In this document: positions 15,765 to 22,050 of the stretch, in pieces | Layout of the letters: the number at the start of each line of letters is the position of its first letter | How positions within the stretch are numbered: the stretch's first letter is position 1 | NCBI GenBank assembly: GCA_021816645.1 | Contig: JAKAXF010000004.1 | Coordinates: 1 to 23,034, forward strand | Origin: Microcaldota archaeon | Lineage (GTDB): Archaea > Micrarchaeota > Micrarchaeia > Micrarchaeales > Micrarchaeaceae | Direction: 5' to 3' | Length of the DNA stretch: 23,034 nucleotides | Made by a program: the position numbers and the translations under genes | The notes under the pieces: model-generated | The model's database searches: none | Told to the model about the DNA's origin: nothing | The model's input: the letters and a program-made list of their open reading frames with translations, nothing else

Positions 15765-16583
15765 CTATTTCTTTTCGTGCTGCTTCTCCTTCTTTCTCTT
15801 TACCAGCGCAACGGCGATCAGTATAAGTATGACGGCGACTACGCCCACTATCAGCGCGATCAGCAGATATCCTGAGTTCGATCCTCCCGAGCCGCTGGGG
15901 AACAGCAGCACGTTATCCACAAGGTAGGCGTAGTGCTTGCCTCCCGAAACGTATGATATTATCGCGCCTATCGTGAACGACACGCCGCTCATGTGCGGCG
16001 AGGTGATGTTGAAAAGCATCGTGGATATAGTGTCAGGAGGCATGCGAAGAGTCTGGTTCGCGGGCTTGATCGTGAAGGTGGGAGGCGCAAGGACGAAAGC
16101 AGTAACATTTAACGGCACTGACGACAGGCTCGCCAAAGAGAGCGTGAGCCTTTTAGGTGTTATGTTGGAGCTCTGCACGCTTACTAGGCTGCGCGTTGAG
16201 TTGAGTATGGAGTACATGCACGGGAACGTAGATATGTACTGCGAGGAGCCCTGTTCGTACTCCAGTATGAACCCGCCTACGTAAGTGCCGGGATACGAGA
16301 AGTTTGATGTATGGAAAGCAAATGAGGCGTTGCTCGCCGGATCGAGAGCAGACAGGTTCTCGGACTGCTCGTAGGTAGATAGGCCGAAAAGCCTGGGCAC
16401 TATGAGCAGATTAGTAGCCGCGCCGTCTCCGGTATTCGACAGGTAGAAGTACAGTGTGCTGGAGTTCGCGGTAAGCGTCTGGCCAGTGCACGTGCCGGTT
16501 AGCGTCACAGTAGAGGCGCCGGCGTAACCCAAGAGAGCCGCCAGTACGACAAAGGCAACGATCAACTGTTTCATCCACAACAC
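15765..16583 (-). CDS. Secreted surface protein with C-terminal membrane anchor
   Basis: 272 residues. A signal peptide (5-23, ending near GYAGAS) is followed by an extracytoplasmic region of about 205 residues rich in Ser, Thr, Val and N-x-S/T sequons, which reads as beta-strand repeats similar to NEW3 or CARDB-type domains. A Ser/Gly hinge (230-237) precedes one C-terminal helix (239-262) and a basic tail (KRKKEKQHEKK). The topology is type I: outside domain, anchor, short cytoplasmic tail. Two cysteines (about 32 and 122) may pair. The GTG at 16583 is favoured as the start because GAGGTG lies 5 nt upstream; an in-frame ATG at 16574 is the alternative. It directly precedes the glycosyltransferase gene, so it may be a glycosylated surface protein. 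I do not recognise a specific family. Confidence 0.65.
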   Translation of the reverse strand: MLWMKQLIVAFVVLAALLGYAGASTVTLTGTCTGQTLTANSSTLYFYLSNTGDGAATNLLIVPRLFGLSTYEQSENLSALDPASNASFAFHTSNFSYPGTYVGGFILEYEQGSSQYISTFPCMYSILNSTRSLVSVQSSNITPKRLTLSLASLSSVPLNVTAFVLAPPTFTIKPANQTLRMPPDTISTMLFNITSPHMSGVSFTIGAIISYVSGGKHYAYLVDNVLLFPSGSGGSNSGYLLIALIVGVVAVILILIAVALVKRKKEKQHEKK

Positions 16584-16710
16584 CGGTACACCTCGCGTCT
16601 TCTGACTGCTGTGTATTCGATAGACATAAATATTAAGAAAAAGACAATATAAAATATATGCCTTTCCCTTTCAATTCTCAGTAGGCATTTAACTGCAGGA
16701 GGTCGGCACA
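16584..16710. promoter_or_regulatory. Divergent promoter between surface-protein gene and radical SAM gene
   Basis: For the minus-strand gene a box reading TTAATATTTATG (16625-16636) gives a start near 16605 and a leader holding GAGGTG (16589-16594). For the plus-strand gene ATATAAAATATAT (16647-16659) gives a start near 16677 and a leader of about 34 nt with a strong AGGAGGT (16697-16703), 7 nt before the ATG. Confidence 0.6.
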
Positions 16711-17772
16711 ATGGCGATGGAACTATCCGGTCTTACATACACGGCGCTCAAGAGCAACTTCTCTAGGCTGAAGAGACCGTACAAACTAAACTTCGCAATA
16801 ACAATGCACTGCCAGTCGAGGTGCCTCACGTGCAACATCTGGCAGCTTAAGCCGTCGAACGAGCTAACTATAGAAGAGATAAAGGAATTCGCCAAGAAGA
16901 ACAACTACTTTAGATGGATAGAGATTACTGGAGGAGAACCCTTCCTGAGGAGCGACATAGTAGAAATAGTAAGGGCTTTCAAGGAAAACTCGAAGGGACT
17001 TTACGTTGTGACGATACCGACCAACTCGCTTGTGAACGCCGACGTTGTGGTGAAGAGGCTGGGAGAGATTCTCGAGCTCGGCATACCAAAGGTCGTGATA
17101 ACTCTGAGCCTCGACGGATACAGGGAGCTGCACGACAAGATAAGGGGTATACCTGGTAACTACGACAGGGTAATGGAGATGCGCAGGCGGCTGAAGGAGC
17201 TGCAGAAGACGCACAAGAACCTGAGCTTCGTGTTCGGCTATACGATGAGCTCGTACAACGCCGGGCAGCTGATGGAGACGTTCAGGAGGGTGAAAGCCGA
17301 AGTGCCGGAAGTCAGCTTCAACGATTTCCACATAAACCTGGCGCAGGAGTCCGACAACTACTACCACAACACAGGAAGCGCGGACTACAAGGTTGACAAT
17401 TCAAAGGCGGCCGAGGAAATAGAGGAATTCATCAAGGGGAGAAAAGCATCGATGAAGCCCGAGCAGATAATAGAGAGCGCCTTCCTCAGGAACCTGGTAA
17501 AGTTCGCTAAGACAGGAAGGGCGCCCCTCAGGAGCAGGAGCATGGAAGCTTCGCTCTTCGTAGACAACATGGGTAATGTGTATCCTTCTATAATGTGGGG
17601 CAGGAAGGTTGGAAACCTGAGGGACATGGAATTCGACCTGTCCAAGGTGTGGAACGGAGAGGACGCGAAAGAGATAAGGGAGCTGATACGCAAGGGCATG
17701 GAACCGGTGCACTGGACTTCGTGCGAAGCCTACCAGTCGCTCACGGGCAACATACCGAAGCTCATACTCTGA
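16711..17772 (+). CDS. Radical SAM protein with a SPASM-like tail lacking most cysteines
   Basis: 353 residues. The [4Fe-4S] cluster motif CxxxCxxC is at Cys34, Cys38 and Cys41, followed by TGGEPFLR (73-80), the SAM-binding motif, and TLSLDG (131-136). The C-terminal part keeps the SPASM or Twitch outline (VDNMGNVYPSIMWGRKVGNLRD, split here as 284-293 and 294-305, then W...W..CEAYQS), but only one cysteine (338) remains. The position after VYP that usually carries a cysteine is serine. So the core can cleave SAM, but an auxiliary cluster looks unlikely or incomplete. The substrate is unknown; peptide, glycan or lipid modification are all possible. It has a strong AGGAGGT ribosome site, is monocistronic by layout, and converges on the permease gene with a 6-bp gap. 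Confidence 0.85.
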   Translation: MAMELSGLTYTALKSNFSRLKRPYKLNFAITMHCQSRCLTCNIWQLKPSNELTIEEIKEFAKKNNYFRWIEITGGEPFLRSDIVEIVRAFKENSKGLYVVTIPTNSLVNADVVVKRLGEILELGIPKVVITLSLDGYRELHDKIRGIPGNYDRVMEMRRRLKELQKTHKNLSFVFGYTMSSYNAGQLMETFRRVKAEVPEVSFNDFHINLAQESDNYYHNTGSADYKVDNSKAAEEIEEFIKGRKASMKPEQIIESAFLRNLVKFAKTGRAPLRSRSMEASLFVDNMGNVYPSIMWGRKVGNLRDMEFDLSKVWNGEDAKEIRELIRKGMEPVHWTSCEAYQSLTGNIPKLIL

Positions 17773-17778
17773 CAGGAG

Positions 17779-19188
17779 CTAGATAGTCTCTTCCCTGCTC
17801 TTTCCGAATTCCCTTACGGCGCTGCGTATAGGTATCTCCTTGCTTATGTACCTCTCTACTTTCTTTAGCGCTTTGGACGACTTGTAGAAGTAGTACAGCA
17901 TTCCGAGCGCCACTACAATCAGCACGAATACTATCGGCTTGAGCCCCATCGAGAGTGCTATGAGGACAGTAGCAGCGGCACCGAGTATCGGTATCGGCGC
18001 AAAATACTTGCTGCCGCTAAGATATCTGATTCCGGGCTTTTTGCGCAGCCTTAGGTTCAGGTTCAGCGCGGAGATGTTGACTATGAAGTAAGAGAGCAGT
18101 ATCGAGACGTTGGCTATCTCCACTATGGTCAGGAAAGATGCGAAAGCAAGGAAGGCTATCCCCAGGAAAGAGGACAGGAGTATTGAGTAGATAGGAGTGG
18201 AAAACCTGTCCACGTAGTCAAGGCGTCCTGGCAGCTCGTTGTCCCTGCTCATAGCGAAGAACACCCTGGAAGTGCCGAGTATCCCTGTCAGGAGCACACC
18301 GGCCGTGGCGGTTATTCCGCCCAGCGCTATTATCACGTCAACGACGGGGTTGTGCAGCGTTGATATCGCGAAGGACAGCGGCGATGCTGACTTGTCTATG
18401 AGCGAGAACGGAACGAGCCCGAGCGCGGTTACCGCAACCAGAACGTAAAGCACCGCAGATATCAATACCGAGACTATTATTGCGTAAGGTATCGTCCTCT
18501 CCGGCCTGACGACTTCCTCGCTGACTGTCGTGACGCGCGAGAAGCCGGTGAACGCGAAGAATATCAGGGCTGTTCCTTCTATGAGTCCTCCGGCGCCCTT
18601 CTGGAAGAAGCCGCTGAAGTTCTGCGCGTGGAAGTACAGTATCCCAAAGGCGACGAATATCGACAGTACGAGCAAGTTTATTATTACAAGACCGAAAAGG
18701 GTCTTGGCGGAGTTCTTGATGCCGAGTATGTTTATTATCATGAACACGAGTATTGAGGGTATCGCGAAGTAGACGTTGTTGACCGAAAGGTGGAAGAGAG
18801 CGTCTATGTAGCTTCCGAGGCTGAGCGATACCGCTGACAGAGCTATTATGTTGCCGAAAGTCCAGAGCAGCCCGCCAAGGAATCCGGAGAACGGAGAGAG
18901 GGTCTCTTTGGAGTATTCGTAGACTCCGCCCTCCTTCGCAACGTGCCTCGCTATCTCTGAAAAGCTCAGGCCAGTGAGAAGGGCTATGAAGGCCGCGATT
19001 ATTATAGAGAGCACCACGGCCGGGCCGGACACGCCGGTTGCCAGGCCCATTATCACGAATATGCCCGCGCCTATTATCGCACCGAGGTTTATGATTATAG
19101 CGTCCCTGAGAGTGAGGGCGCGGCGAAGTTTGTGCGGCGTCTGTGCACTCGGCATATCGATCATCGATGCTGGCTGGACAGCCAGCAT
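17779..19188 (-). CDS. APC-superfamily amino acid or polyamine permease
   Basis: About 469 residues and 12 transmembrane helices, the standard size for APC carriers. The first helix carries NLGAIIGAGIFVIMG, the Gly-rich unwound segment that binds substrate amino and carboxyl groups. GGVYEYSKETLSPFSGF follows the second helix, and EEVVRPERTIPYAI lies after helix 6, both family hallmarks. It is a proton- or sodium-coupled importer in the cytoplasmic membrane; the substrate cannot be read from the sequence. The C-terminal tail (about 440-469) is basic and soluble. The start is uncertain: ATG 19188 sits in the 5' arm of a perfect 9-bp hairpin, and ATG 19164 lies just after that hairpin and starts nearer the first helix. 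A TATA-like GATAAAT at 19217-19225 fits a start near 19195, which favours 19188. Confidence 0.9.
   Translation of the reverse strand: MLAVQPASMIDMPSAQTPHKLRRALTLRDAIIINLGAIIGAGIFVIMGLATGVSGPAVVLSIIIAAFIALLTGLSFSEIARHVAKEGGVYEYSKETLSPFSGFLGGLLWTFGNIIALSAVSLSLGSYIDALFHLSVNNVYFAIPSILVFMIINILGIKNSAKTLFGLVIINLLVLSIFVAFGILYFHAQNFSGFFQKGAGGLIEGTALIFFAFTGFSRVTTVSEEVVRPERTIPYAIIVSVLISAVLYVLVAVTALGLVPFSLIDKSASPLSFAISTLHNPVVDVIIALGGITATAGVLLTGILGTSRVFFAMSRDNELPGRLDYVDRFSTPIYSILLSSFLGIAFLAFASFLTIVEIANVSILLSYFIVNISALNLNLRLRKKPGIRYLSGSKYFAPIPILGAAATVLIALSMGLKPIVFVLIVVALGMLYYFYKSSKALKKVERYISKEIPIRSAVREFGKSREETI
19167..19188 (-). promoter_or_regulatory. Perfect 9-bp hairpin spanning the permease start region
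   Basis: ATGCTGGCT and AGCCAGCAT form a perfect 9-bp stem around a 4-nt loop (GTCC in the mRNA). The 5' arm includes the first candidate start codon; a second ATG follows 2 nt after the 3' arm. In the mRNA it could block the first start or set which start is used. The stem is strong enough to form, but its role is inferred. Confidence 0.45.
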
Positions 19189-19200
19189 TGCAACAACCAA

Positions 19201-19435
19201 TTATGGCTGGTAAGATTTATCAAAGTAAGCGGAAAAAGCCATACCCTTCAAGATGACCAATCAAAAAAGACGCCGTTGGAAGCCCACACCACTTATGGGG
19301 GGAAGGATGTCACAGTTATCTATTCCGTTATTAAGGTTCCATCTGTCTGGACGGAACATCGCTAAAAGCCTGCCTTCGTGCATCGGTGATTCTTTTCCAA
19401 AAAGGGGTAGATACACTATCGCATGCAGTATTAAT
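19201..19435. other. Intergenic stretch between permease and ParA genes, no convincing gene
   Basis: 235 bp. The right-hand part of the permease promoter is at 19216-19227. A plus-strand frame from ATG 19253 stays open for 63 codons into the parA end, with a basic, Pro-containing translation (begins MTNQKRRRWKPTP), but it has no ribosome site and resembles nothing I know. This stretch marks the left edge of the AT-richer accessory region. Confidence 0.4.
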
Positions 19436-20422
19436 CTATACTAATTTCTTACAAACCTTCTGGGCTATTTCAGCATATGTCCTACCGCATTCTCTCACGT
19501 AAGAAACGTGCGCTCCAAAGGCACCATCAGCTGCAGTAAGTTCAAAAATTGGTTTAAGCTTAGCCTGCGATAGTGGCACCAAGCTATGATAATTCTTCAT
19601 ATCCCCTATGTTATAGCCCCCGTTTAATGGAACAATTAGATTTTTATCAACCTTGATTAGCTGATCCACTATATCTCTCTTTATTCTTGCCGGTATCTCA
19701 GCGTTCCACCTCTCCCACGCTTTAGTCGGTCTCCTTCTATAAGTATTGAAATGTGCAGTAACGTAGCCTGCAAAAGCAGGCTTTCCATTCTGAACTTTAA
19801 AGGTCTTCTTCTCAAACCTACTAACAGCACCACCCCATTCATTCATCCATTTGACAAAACTTTGCCCCATATTTGTTAATCCTCTTAGAGAAAAGAGGTC
19901 TGGCACAAGCGGAATTATAAAATAATCACATCCTAACAAGACAGAGCGGTTCAGGGCACCAAGATTGGGGCCTATATCGAGCAATACGTAATCAATTTTG
20001 TTGGCCGCTGCCCAATTATCAATGTACCTAAAAATGGCAGATGTTACCCTGAAGCCTATTTCTCTGCCTGCCAGCGCAGCAGTCCAGTTCTCTGCGAGCA
20101 CCTGTTCAAATTCGCTTAGTGCAACGTCTCCGGGCAGCAACCATAAATTCCTATGGGGTATTTGATATGGGACTATGTTGTCTTTATCTATATCTCCGGT
20201 TCCGCTTATCAATGGCAGAACCACGTTATAGATGCTCGACTTGCTTTTCCAAAAATCATCTATCTGCTCATCAGTGCAAATATACGCAGTCAGATTGCAT
20301 TGTGGGTCGGCATCAATGAACAATACTCTCTTACCTTGCTTCTCGAGTGCGTAGCCTAGGTGCTGTATAAATGTAGTTTTGCCTACACCGCCCTTGTTAT
20401 TGAAAAAAACTAGCTGCTTCAT
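19436..20422 (-). CDS. ParA/Soj-family ATPase
   Basis: 328 residues, typical for plasmid or chromosomal ParA-type partition ATPases. The deviant Walker A is KGGVGKTT (10-17), with the signature lysine at 10; DADPQCNLT (37-45) is the A' motif and YVLLDIGPN (145-153) is Walker B. PLVPDLFSLRGL (171-182) also fits the family. Such ATPases bind DNA without sequence preference as ATP dimers and position plasmids or protein complexes with a partner. A longer-than-usual segment (about 195-300) contains an aromatic and basic stretch, FNTYRRRPTKAWERW, which is not part of the common core. No ParB gene or centromere-like repeat array is visible. The gene is AT-richer than the chromosome around it and sits beside fic and tRNA-Leu, so it is probably acquired. 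A TATA box 20-36 nt upstream implies a leaderless mRNA. Confidence 0.88.
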   Translation of the reverse strand: MKQLVFFNNKGGVGKTTFIQHLGYALEKQGKRVLFIDADPQCNLTAYICTDEQIDDFWKSKSSIYNVVLPLISGTGDIDKDNIVPYQIPHRNLWLLPGDVALSEFEQVLAENWTAALAGREIGFRVTSAIFRYIDNWAAANKIDYVLLDIGPNLGALNRSVLLGCDYFIIPLVPDLFSLRGLTNMGQSFVKWMNEWGGAVSRFEKKTFKVQNGKPAFAGYVTAHFNTYRRRPTKAWERWNAEIPARIKRDIVDQLIKVDKNLIVPLNGGYNIGDMKNYHSLVPLSQAKLKPIFELTAADGAFGAHVSYVRECGRTYAEIAQKVCKKLV

Positions 20423-20439
20423 AATGCTAATTTACGTAC

Positions 20440-20460
20440 CGCAATATTTATAATTATAGC
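20440..20460 (-). promoter_or_regulatory. Promoter of the ParA gene
   Basis: The minus strand reads CTATAATTATAAATATT at 20443-20459. Its centre lies about 28 nt from the ATG at 20422, so the transcript would begin almost at the start codon (leaderless). Confidence 0.55.
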
Positions 20461-20529
20461 ATGATTTTATATCCAAAATTAGATTTGTCAGATTGTAATC
20501 CTTGAAACCCCAACTCTATCGCCAATCCC

Positions 20530-20745
20530 TTCAAGCTTAGTTAACGAGGGGGTCGCTCCAACGAGCTTTAAGCTAGCAACCTAGCAAGCGGCTGATTTTG
20601 CGGTGGGGGGTCAAAATCAGCCTTAACGCCGCCATGTCCTACGAAGTAGCTGCAGCAGCCGTAGCCCGCCGTGCGACACACAAAGGTGTCTTAAAGGCGG
20701 GCGGAGGCTGCGAGGCGTGAGTTTCTCTACATGAAACTCTACATG
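20530..20745. other. Highly structured non-coding segment (candidate structured RNA or element end)
   Basis: Within the roughly 385-bp gap between parA and fic, five inverted repeats follow one another. GCTC/GAGC (20555-20566) and GCTAG/CTAGC (20572-20585) have the same CAAC loop. GGCTGATTTTG/CAAAATCAGCC is a perfect 11-bp stem (20590-20622). A three-part nested stem spans 20655-20711 (GCAGCC, GCCCGCC and GACAC with their complements, separated by small internal loops). GAGTTTC/GAAACTC is a 7-bp stem (20719-20739), overlapping a direct repeat CTCTACATG (20725-20733 and 20737-20745). Only a short plus-strand frame (ATG 20634 to TGA 20720, 28 codons) is open here. The series of stems suggests an RNA gene, an IS200/IS605-type end or guide-RNA-like remnant, or a replication or partition site; the strand is not settled. 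Confidence 0.45.
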
Positions 20746-20806
20746 GACGGCTATAATATTGATACGCAGTAGCACGAGGGAAAAATTGCCTGTTTTGGAG
20801 GCTTAC

Positions 20807-20823
20807 GAGGGAGATTTGAACTC
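20807..20823 (-). repeat. att-like 17-bp copy of the tRNA-Leu 3' part (distal copy)
   Basis: GAGGGAGATTTGAACTC is identical to bases 21847-21863 inside tRNA-Leu (T arm and start of the 3' acceptor strand), in the same orientation and 1040 bp away. A truncated tRNA 3' copy at the far end of an insert is the usual scar of integration by a tRNA-targeting integrase. The repeat ends inside the stop codon of the fic gene. Confidence 0.6.
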
Positions 20824-21742
20824 ACTGGTGTTTTGACTGAGATTCCCTGAAGGTGTACTGCTCTAGAAGCTGGTGCGCTATATACTCCGCAAAGAGGTCA
20901 GTCTTGCCTTTATCTGCCTTCTCTATTGCTAGGTAATAGCGTTCCTTGTTTCTCGTCTCGATGATGACCGGTGGAAAGAGGTTTCTTAGGAGTATCCAGT
21001 TCATTATCAGCCTCGCTGTCCTTCCATTACCATCAGTAAACGGATGTATCTGTGCGATTCTGCAATGCATCAGAGATGCCAGTTCGACAGGGTGCATGGC
21101 GCGCTTTTGTTTTGAGTAAGTGCTGAAGAGTTCGTCTAACAGGATGGGCACATCTGTATGCGATGGTGGAATCCATTCTGAGCCCATTATCCGCACCTCT
21201 CCATCCCTGTACCCTCCCTGTATCCTGCACGAGGTATTCTTTGTTATCAAGTATTGAACTTTAAGCAGGAAAGCCCTGTTGAACTGCCCTTTGTACGACT
21301 TGACGAAATTCCATGCGTCCTCAGAATTTAAGGCCTCGATTACATCATTGGAACTCGCCCCTTCTGGCGCAATTCTATCCGCAAGCACGAGGGCCGTCTG
21401 TCTTAAAGTTAGGTGATTGCCCTCTATTGCGTTGGTGTTGTATGTGAAGCGCACAAGAAAGTCCTTAGGCAAGAGGTCGTCTGGCTTCTTCTTGAATACT
21501 AATATTGCAGATCGCAGATCTTCCAGCCTTTCTATGGTGTCATCAGATAGCCACCCGATCCTATGCTCCTTTGCCGCCCTCTTTTCCAGCTCAACAAGCA
21601 CTTCCTGAATTCTGTGTTTTGATGGCAGCCTTCTTCCTAAAAGAACTCGAAATTTTCTAGTCTTGCCATCCTTGGTGCGTATGCTCTTTGCCAGATAATA
21701 ATACAGATGACTCCCGTGGCTCTGTTTCTCTATAAATGTCAT
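20822..21742 (-). CDS. Fic-domain protein (AMPylase-type), self-inhibited class
   Basis: 306 residues. The Fic core motif is complete: HPFTDGNGRTAR (233-244), with the catalytic His233 and phosphate-binding GNGR. The N-terminal inhibitory helix motif (S/T)-x-x-x-E-(G/N) is present as TNAIEGN (103-109), so Glu107 would hold the enzyme inactive until released (class II type). SEWIPPSHTDVP (188-199) is the flap over the target site. Fic enzymes usually transfer AMP from ATP to a hydroxyl of a target protein; the target here is unknown. Residues 1-70 are charged and uncharacterised. The gene fills the interval between two copies of a 17-bp tRNA sequence and ends inside the distal one. A TATA box (21763-21774) about 26 nt from the ATG indicates a leaderless mRNA controlled by flanking operators. 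Possible roles are toxin, stress regulator or anti-phage factor. Confidence 0.9.
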   Translation of the reverse strand: MTFIEKQSHGSHLYYYLAKSIRTKDGKTRKFRVLLGRRLPSKHRIQEVLVELEKRAAKEHRIGWLSDDTIERLEDLRSAILVFKKKPDDLLPKDFLVRFTYNTNAIEGNHLTLRQTALVLADRIAPEGASSNDVIEALNSEDAWNFVKSYKGQFNRAFLLKVQYLITKNTSCRIQGGYRDGEVRIMGSEWIPPSHTDVPILLDELFSTYSKQKRAMHPVELASLMHCRIAQIHPFTDGNGRTARLIMNWILLRNLFPPVIIETRNKERYYLAIEKADKGKTDLFAEYIAHQLLEQYTFRESQSKHQ

Positions 21743-21827
21743 ATTATGACTACAATGTATAGATATTTAAATATTGTGGTCATAATGACTACAAATCCTT
21801 CGAGTTTATAGAATGTAGTCATAATAT
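21741..21827 (-). promoter_or_regulatory. fic promoter with a symmetric array of four operator half-sites
   Basis: The TATA box is the palindrome ATATTTAAATAT (21762-21773). ATTATGACTACA (21743-21754) and TGTAGTCATAAT (21814-21825) are exact inverted copies, extendable to 14 bp. Midway, TGTGGTCATAAT (21775-21786) and ATAATGACTACA (21782-21793) overlap as an imperfect palindrome. Centres are at 21748.5, about 21784 and 21819.5, that is 35-36 bp apart. The first site covers the inferred transcript start and start codon, the second abuts the TATA box. This is the layout of a repressor-controlled promoter; the repressor is not visible in the window. Confidence 0.65.
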
Positions 21828-21840
21828 ATAGCAGGCAGAG

Positions 21841-21925
21841 TGCAGGGAGGGAGATTTGAACTCCCGTAGCCCTAAGGCACAAGGTCCTAAGCCTTGCGCG
21901 TTTGACCAAGCTCCGCCATCCCTGC
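21841..21925 (-). tRNA. tRNA-Leu (anticodon TAG)
   Basis: The minus strand folds into a full cloverleaf with a long variable arm. The acceptor stem is GCAGGGA with TCCCTGC, the anticodon stem CAAGG with CCTTG around the loop CTTAGGA (anticodon TAG, reading CUA), the variable arm GCC-TTAG-GGC, and the T arm GGGAG-TTCAAAT-CTCCC. The discriminator base is A (21841) and CCA is not encoded. The 3' part (21847-21863) is the copy shared with the repeat beyond fic, so the gene was likely kept intact after integration at its 3' end. Confidence 0.95.
21847..21863 (-). repeat. att-like 17-bp repeat inside tRNA-Leu (proximal copy)
   Basis: Same 17 bases as 20807-20823. The tRNA stays complete on this side, as expected when an integrating element restores the 3' end of its target. 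The two copies bracket 1.04 kb holding only fic and its control region. Confidence 0.6.
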
Positions 21926-21946
21926 ACGGCGTTATCTATTTTGGGT

Positions 21947-21962
21947 GAAAAGGATATATAGT
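21947..21962 (-). promoter_or_regulatory. tRNA-Leu promoter
   Basis: The minus strand reads CTATATATCC at 21952-21961. A start about 26 nt downstream would be near 21931, a few bases before the mature tRNA 5' end at 21925. Confidence 0.55.
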
Positions 21963-21995
21963 GTTCTGTTTCCGTCTGCTTTTCGTTCAAACGGA

Positions 21996-22047
21996 TGCTT
22001 TTTATTTATTGCCAGGCATAAAGAATGCATTAGAAGCCGAGAGGAGG
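21996..22047 (+). promoter_or_regulatory. serS promoter and ribosome site
   Basis: CTTTTTATTTATT at 21999-22010 gives an inferred start near 22029. GAGGAGG at 22041-22047 lies only 3 nt before the ATG at 22051, slightly closer than usual, but no later in-frame start fits better. Confidence 0.5.
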
Positions 22048-22050
22048 AAG

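Noticed and set aside
19201..19435. A further tRNA-derived att copy at the left edge of the accessory region
   Set aside because: I looked for the 17-bp tRNA sequence left of parA and found none, so parA cannot be placed inside the same cassette.
19253..19444. 63-codon plus-strand frame between permease and parA
   Set aside because: No ribosome site, no recognisable family, and it runs into the end of parA on the other strand.
20634..20720. 28-codon plus-strand frame (ATG to TGA) as a small protein gene
   Set aside because: It coincides with strong hairpins, has no ribosome site and is Ala-rich; structure explains the sequence better.
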